Positions 6,706 through 12,024 of a stretch of DNA of 12,024 nucleotides are shown one piece after another. How positions within the stretch are numbered: position 1 is the stretch's first letter; each line of letters opens with the position of its first letter. Under the pieces are notes generated by a model. It had not been told where the DNA came from. It searched no databases and saw nothing but the letters and a program-made list of their open reading frames with translations. The translations under genes were made by a program, and so were the position numbers. Source of the DNA: Pseudomonadota bacterium (GTDB taxonomy: Bacteria; Pseudomonadota; Alphaproteobacteria; Caulobacterales; Caulobacteraceae); NCBI GenBank assembly GCA_023445705.1, contig JAEXKM010000133.1:1-12024 (forward strand). The letters are read 5' to 3'.

Positions 6706-7692
6706 TTGACCGTTCATCCGATCCGATCCGAAGCGAAATCCCGCGGCGCAAGGATGCTGCGCACCGCGCTCGGACCGTCGATCGCAGCCTGGCTCGACGA
6801 CCCTGCCGTCATCGAAGTCATGCTCAACCCGGACGGCCGGCTTTGGCTCGATCGGCTCGGCGAGGGGATTAGCGACACCGGCGAGATGCTCTCCGCCGCT
6901 GACGGCGAACGCATCGTCCGACTGGTCGCGCACCATGTCGGTGTCGAGGTTCACGCTCGCAGCCCCCGCGTTTCTGCCGAGTTGCCGGAAGGCGGCGAAC
7001 GGTTCGAGGGATTGCTGCCGCCTGTCGTCGCAGCGCCCGCCTTCGCTATACGGAAGCCCGCCATCGCCGTGTTCACGCTCGACGATTACGCGCGCGCCGG
7101 GATCATGTCGGCAGTTGAGGCCGAGGCGTTGCGCCACGGCGTCGTGACCCGCGCCAATATTCTCGTCGCGGGCGGGACCGGCGCGGGCAAGACCACGCTG
7201 GTCAACGCGCTGCTCGCCGAGGTGGCGAAGACCACCGATCGCATCGTCCTGATCGAAGACACGCGCGAGCTGCAATGCGCCGCGCCGAACCTCGTCGCCA
7301 TGCGGACGAAGGACGGCGTGGTGTCCCTCGCCGAACTGGTCCGTTCATCGCTGCGCTTGCGCCCCGACCGCATCCCCATCGGCGAGGTGCGCGGCTCTGA
7401 AGCGCTCGATCTCATCAAAGCCTGGGGCACCGGCCATCCCGGCGGGGTCGGCACGATCCACGCCGGCACCGCGCTCGGTGCGTTGCGCCGCATGGAACAG
7501 CTCATCCAAGAGGCCGTCGTGACGGTCCCGCGCGCGCTGATCGCCGAGACGATCGACCTGGTCGCCGTGCTGGTCCGCGACGCGCACGGGCGCCGACTGA
7601 CCGAGCTGGCCCGCGTCGAAGGGCTCGACCCCGCGACCGGCGACTACCGCCTCGCACCCCTCACCAACCCCCAAGCCGGAGACCTGCCATGA
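6706..7692 (+). CDS. trbB: Conjugal transfer ATPase TrbB (VirB11-type)
   Basis: The gene encodes 328 residues, matching TrbB of Ti-type and ICE systems. The N-terminal domain includes the family stretch ARMLRTALGPSIAAWLDDPA and VIEVMLNPDGRLWLDR (residues 15-50). The RecA-like domain has Walker A GGTGAGKT at 156-163, the Asp box VLIEDTRELQ (181-190), Walker B region RIPIGEVRG (222-230) and the His box HPGGVGTIHAGT (244-255). It is the cytoplasmic hexameric ATPase that powers pilus and pore assembly. The start chosen is TTG 6706, because it restores the conserved MTVHPIRSEAKSRGAR opening and has AGGGG seven bases upstream; the next candidate, ATG 6754, would remove part of the conserved N-terminus and has no well-spaced ribosome site. 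The stop overlaps the trbC start (ATGA, 7689-7692). Confidence 0.94.
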   Translation: MTVHPIRSEAKSRGARMLRTALGPSIAAWLDDPAVIEVMLNPDGRLWLDRLGEGISDTGEMLSAADGERIVRLVAHHVGVEVHARSPRVSAELPEGGERFEGLLPPVVAAPAFAIRKPAIAVFTLDDYARAGIMSAVEAEALRHGVVTRANILVAGGTGAGKTTLVNALLAEVAKTTDRIVLIEDTRELQCAAPNLVAMRTKDGVVSLAELVRSSLRLRPDRIPIGEVRGSEALDLIKAWGTGHPGGVGTIHAGTALGALRRMEQLIQEAVVTVPRALIAETIDLVAVLVRDAHGRRLTELARVEGLDPATGDYRLAPLTNPQAGDLP

Positions 7693-8024
7693 TCCATGCC
7701 TTTCGGCATGGCGCACGCCGCGCCATGCTCACCGCCACCGCCAGCGTGATCGCGCTGACCTTCGCCGTTCCGGCCCACGCCGGCGGCTCGTCGATGCCGT
7801 GGGAAGCGCCGCTTCAGTCGATCCTCGAAAGTATCGAGGGGCCGGTGGCGAAGATCGTCGCCGTCATCATCATCATTGTGACCGGGCTGACGCTCGCGTT
7901 CGGCGACACGTCGGGCGGCTCGCGCCGGCTTATCCAGATCGTGTTCGGCCTGTCGATCGCGTTCGCCGCGTCGAGCTTTTTCCTGTCGTTCTTCTCGTTC
8001 GGCGGTGGAGCGCTGATCGCATGA
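7689..8024 (+). CDS. trbC: Conjugal transfer prepilin TrbC (VirB2 family)
   Basis: The gene encodes 111 residues. A signal peptide (basic start IHAFRHGARR, hydrophobic LTATASVIALTFAV) ends in the cleavage motif AHA at 29-31. The mature part holds two hydrophobic segments, about 52-72 and 82-103, separated by the short polar loop GDTSGGSRR, the normal VirB2/TrbC hairpin. The protein ends SFGGG-ALIA. In RP4 TrbC, TraF removes the tetrapeptide AEIA after a glycine and the new C-terminus is joined to the N-terminus. The same event here (Gly107 to Gly32) would give a 76-residue ring, close to the 78 residues of RP4. It is the main pilus subunit. The ATG overlaps the trbB stop, and its own stop overlaps the trbD start. 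Confidence 0.92.
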   Translation: MIHAFRHGARRAMLTATASVIALTFAVPAHAGGSSMPWEAPLQSILESIEGPVAKIVAVIIIIVTGLTLAFGDTSGGSRRLIQIVFGLSIAFAASSFFLSFFSFGGGALIA

Positions 8025-8302
8025 ACGGCGCGGCCGATCATGGCGAACCGATCGCGGGCTATTTCGCACCGGTCCACCGGGCGCTGACCGAGCAGATACT
8101 GCTCGGCGGCGCTCCGCGCTCGCTGGCCATCGTCAACGGGACGCTGGCGGGCGCGATCGGCCTCGGTCTGCGCCTGTGGATCGCCGGCCTGGTCATCTGG
8201 GCCGTCGGCCACGGTCTTTCCGTGTGGGCCGCCCGCCGCGACCCGCAGTTCGTGGACGTGGCCCGTCGCCACCTCCGTTACCCGACATGGATGCGGCCAT
8301 GA
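8021..8302 (+). CDS. trbD: Conjugal transfer protein TrbD (VirB3-like)
   Basis: The gene encodes 93 residues. The N-terminal region (EPIAGYFAPVHRALTEQILLGGAPR in part, residues 9-33) carries the ILLGGAPR motif typical of TrbD/VirB3. A hydrophobic stretch from about 36 to 70 forms one or two inner-membrane passes. The end, RRDPQFVDVARRHLRYP, with the DPQF motif, is also typical. VirB3-type proteins sit next to the VirB4/TrbE ATPase in the inner-membrane complex. The ATG at 8021 overlaps the trbC stop (GCATGA) and was preferred over the longer open frame upstream because that part lies within trbC. The stop falls inside the ATGATG start region of trbE. Confidence 0.92.
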   Translation: MNGAADHGEPIAGYFAPVHRALTEQILLGGAPRSLAIVNGTLAGAIGLGLRLWIAGLVIWAVGHGLSVWAARRDPQFVDVARRHLRYPTWMRP

Positions 8303-10788
8303 TGAGCTTGCGCGAATATCGCAGCAAAGCTGCGAACCTGCCCGACTTCCTGCCTTGGGCAGCTTTGATCAGCGAAGGCGTCGTTCTCAACAAGGACGGG
8401 TCGTTCCAGCGCACCGCCCGGTTCCGTGGTCCCGATCTCGACAGCGCGACGCCGGCCGAGCTGGTCGCCACGACCGCGCGGCTGAACAGTTCGCTGCGTC
8501 GGCTCGGCTCGGGCTGGGCGATCTTCGTCGAGGCGCAGCGCACGCCTGCGCTCGACTACCCGGATTCCGGCTTCCCCGATCCGGTCTCGTCGTTAGTCGA
8601 ATTGGAGCGGCGCGAACAGTTCCGCGAAGAAGGCGCGCACTTCGAGAGCCGCTACTTCCTGACGCTGTTGTGGATGCCGCCGGCCGAGGAAGCCGCGCGC
8701 GCCGAAGGCTGGCTCTACGAGGGCCGGGCCACGACCGGCGTCGATCCGTGGGAACTGCTCAAGGGCTTTACCGATCGCAGCGACCGCGTCCTCAATCTGG
8801 TCGAAGGGTTCGTGCCCGAGGTCCGCTGGCTCGATGACGCCGAGACGCTGACCTACCTGCACTCGACCGTCTCAACCCGCCGCCAGCGCGTGCGCGTCCC
8901 CGAGACGCCGATGCACCTCGATGCGCTGCTCGCCGACGAGCCGCTGACCGGCGGGCTGGAGCCGCGCCTGGGCGAGCATCATTTGCGCACGCTCACCATT
9001 GTCGGCTTTCCGAGCGTGACGTTCCCCGGCCTGCTCGACGAGCTGAACCGGCTCGCCTTCGAGTATCGCTGGGCGACGCGGGCGATCATGCTCGACAAAA
9101 CCGATGCGACCAAGCTGCTGAGCCGCATCCGCCGCCAGTGGTTCGCCAAGCGCAAGAGCGTCGTGGCTATCTTGAAGGAGGTGATGACCAACGAGGCGTC
9201 GGTCCTGATGGACAGTGACGCCTCGAACAAGGCCGCGGACGCCGACACCGCCCTGCAGGAGCTGGGCGCCGATTATGCCGGCATGGCCTACGTCACCGCC
9301 ACGGTGACGGTGTGGGACCGCGATCCCGCCATCGCCGCCGAGAAGCTTCGGCTGGTCGAGAAGATCATCCAGGGCCGCGACTTCACAGTCATCCCGGAGA
9401 GCATGAACGCGATCGAGGCGTGGCTGGGGAGCTTGCCCGGCCACACCTACGCCAACGTCCGTCAGCCCCCGATTTCCACCATCAATCTCGCCCACCTGAT
9501 CCCCCTGTCAGCAGTATGGGCGGGGCCGGAACGGGACGAGCATTTCGGTGCGCCCCCCTTGCTGTATGGCAAGACCGAAGGCTCGTCCCCGTTCCGGTTT
9601 TCCCTACACGTCGGCGATGTCGGTCACACGCTGATCGTCGGCCCGACCGGCGCCGGCAAGTCGGTGCTGCTCGCCCTCATGGCGATGCAGTTCCGTCGCT
9701 ATGCCGGCGCACAGGTTTTCGCCTTCGACTTCGGCGGCAGCATCCGCGCCGCCGCGATCGGCATGGGCGGCGACTGGCAGGACCTCGGCGGGATGCTCGC
9801 CGACGAGGCCGGCGACGGCGTGCAGCTCCAGCCGCTCGCTCGGATCGACGATCCGGCAGAACGCGCCTGGGCGACCGAATGGCTGGCAGCGATCCTCGCT
9901 TCCGAAGGCGTCGGGGTCGATCCGCAGGCCAAGGAGCACCTGTGGTCGGCGCTCGGCTCGCTTGCCAGCGCGCCCATGCCGGAACGCACGCTGACCGGGC
10001 TGGCGGTGCTGCTCCAGAGCCAGCAGCTCAAGCAGGCGCTCGCCTCCTATTGCATTGATGGACCGTGGGGCCGGCTGCTCGACGCGGAGGCCGAACGGCT
10101 CGGCGAAGCGTCGGTGCAGGCGTTCGAGACCGAGGGTTTGGTCGGCGCCGGATCGGCCGCCGCAGTGCTGTCCTACCTGTTCCACCGGATCGAAGGCCGG
10201 CTGGACGGCTCGCCGACGCTCATCATCATCGACGAGGGCTGGCTGGTCCTCGACAGCCCCGACTTCGCCGCGCAGCTACGCGAATGGCTGAAGACGCTGC
10301 GCAAGAAGAACGCCAGCGTAGTGTTCGCCACACAGAGCCTCGCCGACATCGAAACGTCGAATATCGCGCCGGCCATCATCGAAAGCTGCCCGACGCGAAT
10401 CTTCCTGCCGAACGAGCGCGCGGCCGAGCCGCAGATCGCCGCCATCTACGAGCGGTTCGGGCTCAACGCCCGCCAGATCGAAATCCTCAGCCGGGCCACG
10501 CCCAAGCGGGACTATTACTGCCAGTCGCGGCGCGGCAACCGGCTGTTCGAGCTGGGGCTGGGCGAGGTTGCGCTGGCCTTCGCCGCCGCGTCTTCCAAGA
10601 CCGATCAGCTCCGCATCGCCGAGCTGGTCGAGACCCACGGCCGCGAGCGTTTCGCCGCCGAATGGCTGCGCCATCGCGGCTTGGCCTGGGCGGTCGATCT
10701 TCTTCCCGAACCTCAACCCGATCCGCTGGCCGGTCGCCGGGAAGATGCCGGCCAGCTTCCCCTTGCCCTGAAGGACATGACACCATGA
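8299..10788 (+). CDS. trbE: Conjugal transfer ATPase TrbE (VirB4 family)
   Basis: The gene encodes 829 residues, a full-length VirB4-type ATPase. The N-terminus MMSLREYRSKAANLPDFLPW and the NKDGSFQRTARFRGPDLDSA stretch are characteristic. The N-terminal half (to about 430) is the CagE/TrbE domain; the C-terminal half is the motor, with Walker A GPTGAGKS at 448-455, Walker B TLIIIDEGW at about 639-647 and the VFATQSLADI motif about 30 residues later. It energises pilus biogenesis and substrate passage at the inner membrane. Three in-frame ATGs are available (8287, 8299, 8302); 8299 is preferred because it overlaps the trbD stop as ATGATGA and matches the usual family start. The 3' end overlaps the trbJ start (ATGA, 10785-10788). 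No truncation or missing motif is seen. Confidence 0.95.
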   Translation: MMSLREYRSKAANLPDFLPWAALISEGVVLNKDGSFQRTARFRGPDLDSATPAELVATTARLNSSLRRLGSGWAIFVEAQRTPALDYPDSGFPDPVSSLVELERREQFREEGAHFESRYFLTLLWMPPAEEAARAEGWLYEGRATTGVDPWELLKGFTDRSDRVLNLVEGFVPEVRWLDDAETLTYLHSTVSTRRQRVRVPETPMHLDALLADEPLTGGLEPRLGEHHLRTLTIVGFPSVTFPGLLDELNRLAFEYRWATRAIMLDKTDATKLLSRIRRQWFAKRKSVVAILKEVMTNEASVLMDSDASNKAADADTALQELGADYAGMAYVTATVTVWDRDPAIAAEKLRLVEKIIQGRDFTVIPESMNAIEAWLGSLPGHTYANVRQPPISTINLAHLIPLSAVWAGPERDEHFGAPPLLYGKTEGSSPFRFSLHVGDVGHTLIVGPTGAGKSVLLALMAMQFRRYAGAQVFAFDFGGSIRAAAIGMGGDWQDLGGMLADEAGDGVQLQPLARIDDPAERAWATEWLAAILASEGVGVDPQAKEHLWSALGSLASAPMPERTLTGLAVLLQSQQLKQALASYCIDGPWGRLLDAEAERLGEASVQAFETEGLVGAGSAAAVLSYLFHRIEGRLDGSPTLIIIDEGWLVLDSPDFAAQLREWLKTLRKKNASVVFATQSLADIETSNIAPAIIESCPTRIFLPNERAAEPQIAAIYERFGLNARQIEILSRATPKRDYYCQSRRGNRLFELGLGEVALAFAAASSKTDQLRIAELVETHGRERFAAEWLRHRGLAWAVDLLPEPQPDPLAGRREDAGQLPLALKDMTP

Positions 10789-11543
10789 AACCCAATATCC
10801 TGCGCCGCGCCATGCTGGCCGGCGCCATCGCCACGTCGAGCATGATCGGCATCACCGCCGCCACGCCGGCGCACGCTCAGTTCGGCGGGATCGTCTATGA
10901 CCCGACCAATTATGCGCAGAACGTGCTGACGGCCGCCCGGTCGCTTCAGCAGATCAACAACCAGATCCAGCAAATCCAGCAGCAGGCGACCAGCCTCATC
11001 AACGAGGCCCGCAACCTGGCTTCGCTGCCGTTCAGTTCGCTTCAGCAGTTGCAGCAACAGGTGCAGCGCACCCAGCAGCTTCTCGGCGAAGCGCAGCGCA
11101 TCGCCTACGACGTGCAGAACGTCCAGCAGGTCTTCAACGGCCGCTACAAGGGTGCGGCGCTGACCGGCACCCATGCGCAGATGGTCGCCAACGCCAATGC
11201 GCGCTGGGAGGATAGCGTCGGCGCGTTCGAGGATGCGCTGCGCGTTCAGGCCGGGGTTGTCGGCAATATCGACGGCGCGCGCACGACGATGGACGGCCTG
11301 GTCACGTCCAGCCAGTCGGCAACCGGCGCGCTTCAGGCTGCCCAAGCGGGCAACCAGCTTCTCGCGCTGCAATCGCAGCAGCTCGCGGACCTGACGGCGC
11401 TGCTCGCCGCGCAGGGCCGGGCGCAGGCGCTGGATTCTGCCCGCAACGCCGCCGTCGAAGCTGAGAGCCGCGAACGCCTCCGCCGCTTCCTGACGCGGTC
11501 CACCGGATATCAGCCGGGCAACGCCCGCATGTTCCACGACTGA
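10785..11543 (+). CDS. trbJ: P-type conjugal transfer protein TrbJ (VirB5-like)
   Basis: The gene encodes 252 residues. A signal peptide ends at THE motif AHA (29-31) before Gln32, so the protein is periplasmic. The mature start QFGGIVYDPTNYAQNVLTAA is the TrbJ family hallmark. Residues 52-118 are strikingly glutamine-rich and heptad-like (QQINNQIQQIQQQ, LQQLQQQVQRTQQLL), which predicts a long coiled coil. A second helical region spans about 150-235. By analogy with VirB5 it is a minor pilus component that helps adhesion and pilus assembly. The ATG overlaps the trbE stop (ATGA). The trbK-like gene follows four bases after its stop. The codon and base use is like that of the neighbours. Confidence 0.93.
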   Translation: MKPNILRRAMLAGAIATSSMIGITAATPAHAQFGGIVYDPTNYAQNVLTAARSLQQINNQIQQIQQQATSLINEARNLASLPFSSLQQLQQQVQRTQQLLGEAQRIAYDVQNVQQVFNGRYKGAALTGTHAQMVANANARWEDSVGAFEDALRVQAGVVGNIDGARTTMDGLVTSSQSATGALQAAQAGNQLLALQSQQLADLTALLAAQGRAQALDSARNAAVEAESRERLRRFLTRSTGYQPGNARMFHD

Positions 11544-11547
11544 GCCG

Positions 11548-11850
11548 ATGGACACCAAGCTCCTCGCGCGCATCGGCGCCGTCATCTTCATCGCCATCGC
11601 CATCACGATGACGGCGATCGAAATGAGCCGTGCGCCCGAGCCACCGCGCGCGGAGCCGGCGACCGTCGCCGAGACATCGGCGACGGACCCGCTGCTGATC
11701 GAGCTGCGCCGCTGCCAATCCATCGGCGCGGCCGGGGCGAGCGACCCTGATTGCCTGCGCGCCTGGGGCGAGAACCGTCGCAGGTTCCTCGCGCCTGGCG
11801 CGCGTCCCGCCGCCCGCATCGCCGACGGCGCCACCCCGCAGGAGAATTGA
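11548..11850 (+). CDS. TrbK-like protein, putative entry exclusion (TrbK-alt type)
   Basis: The gene encodes 100 residues. A basic start (MDTKLLAR) and a hydrophobic segment at about 9-24 make a membrane anchor or signal anchor. A Pro/Ala/Glu-rich linker follows, then the conserved pattern ELRRC-(12)-C-LRAWGENRRRFL, with Cys56 and Cys69. I recognise this as the alternative TrbK form found between trbJ and trbL in alphaproteobacterial trb operons. RP4 TrbK is a lipoprotein that blocks redundant entry, but there is no lipobox cysteine here, so attachment by the hydrophobic segment is more likely. The entry-exclusion role is by position and analogy only. A GGAGA site for trbL lies in its last codons. 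Confidence 0.78.
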   Translation: MDTKLLARIGAVIFIAIAITMTAIEMSRAPEPPRAEPATVAETSATDPLLIELRRCQSIGAAGASDPDCLRAWGENRRRFLAPGARPAARIADGATPQEN

Positions 11851-11851
11851 T

Positions 11852-12024
11852 ATGGGCGGCACCGGCGTCGTCGATCGCTTTCTGGATGTCTTCACCCGCT
11901 ACATCGACAGCGGGTTCGGCCTGCTCGGCGGCGAGGTGGCGTTCATCGCGACGACGCTGATCGTCATCGACGTCACGCTGGCCGCCCTGTTTTGGAGCTG
12001 GGGCGCGGACGACGACATCATCGC
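11852..12024 (+). CDS. trbL: Conjugal transfer protein TrbL, N-terminal part (3' end outside window)
   Basis: Translation from the ATG at 11852 gives 57 complete codons that run to the window edge without a stop. The protein starts MGGTGVVDRFLDVFTRYIDS and continues GFGLLGGEVAFIATTLIVID, then VTLAALFWSWGADDDII, the conserved N-terminus of TrbL (VirB6-like). Hydrophobic residues at about 30-48 begin the first of several inner-membrane segments. GGAGA (11841-11845) lies six bases before the start, inside the end of the trbK-like gene, and only one base separates the two genes. TrbL forms part of the inner-membrane channel. trbF, trbG and trbI would be expected after it. Confidence 0.92.
   Translation, partial: MGGTGVVDRFLDVFTRYIDSGFGLLGGEVAFIATTLIVIDVTLAALFWSWGADDDII

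Noticed and set aside
6554..6751. 65-codon minus-strand open frame across the trbB leader
   Set aside because: It reads through the strong stem-loop and into the trbB start, with no ribosome site or known pattern.
10713..11834. 373-codon open frame on the minus strand
   Set aside because: It is antisense to the clear trbJ and trbK-like genes, its composition is a mirror of theirs, and no domain is recognisable.
1..12024. CRISPR array, tRNA, rRNA, insertion sequence, integrase or toxin-antitoxin cargo
   Set aside because: I looked for repeat-spacer patterns, cloverleaf-like segments, transposase or integrase motifs and cargo genes, and saw none; every long stretch is accounted for by transfer genes or the two gaps described.

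Overview
The window is a GC-rich (about two thirds G+C by eye), densely coding stretch from an alphaproteobacterium. The gene families and their order suggest a sphingomonad or close relative, but the sequence alone cannot fix the genus. All convincing genes lie on the + strand and form part of the conjugation module of an integrative conjugative element or conjugative plasmid. No integrase, attachment site, replication gene, tRNA, rRNA or CRISPR array is visible, so plasmid versus chromosomal element cannot be decided here.

Layout. Positions 1-2107 carry an accessory transfer block: the 3' end of a DUF2840 gene, a TraF-type S26 peptidase, a DUF736 protein and a lytic transglycosylase. Positions 2108-2345 are a non-coding, inverted-repeat-rich gap and the best place in the window to look for the origin of transfer. 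Positions 2346-6532 hold the DNA-processing genes: a DUF3363 relaxase, the VirD4/TraG coupling ATPase and a small ribbon-helix-helix protein. Positions 6533-6705 are a structured leader, and then the trb mating-pore operon begins: trbB, trbC, trbD, trbE, trbJ, a trbK-like gene and the 5' end of trbL, which is cut by the window edge. trbF, trbG and trbI would be expected just downstream.

How the genes work together. The relaxase would nick oriT and pilot the strand. TraG would couple it to the pore. TrbB and TrbE are the pore ATPases. TrbC is the pilin, TrbD, TrbJ and TrbL are envelope components, and the transglycosylase opens peptidoglycan. The TraF peptidase probably matures TrbC into a cyclic pilin: the TrbC C-terminus (GGG-ALIA) looks like the known RP4 TraF cleavage and cyclisation site.

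I do not see a wholly new system; the gene set is a recognisable trb/tra backbone. The less ordinary signals are: (i) a nested stem-loop that buries the trbB Shine-Dalgarno ahead of a TTG start; (ii) competing inverted repeats just upstream of the relaxase; (iii) TrbC ending exactly at a TraF-like processing tetrapeptide; (iv) an odd leader plus DNA inverted repeat at the front of the transglycosylase gene; and (v) an unbroken chain of stop/start overlaps from trbB to trbJ.
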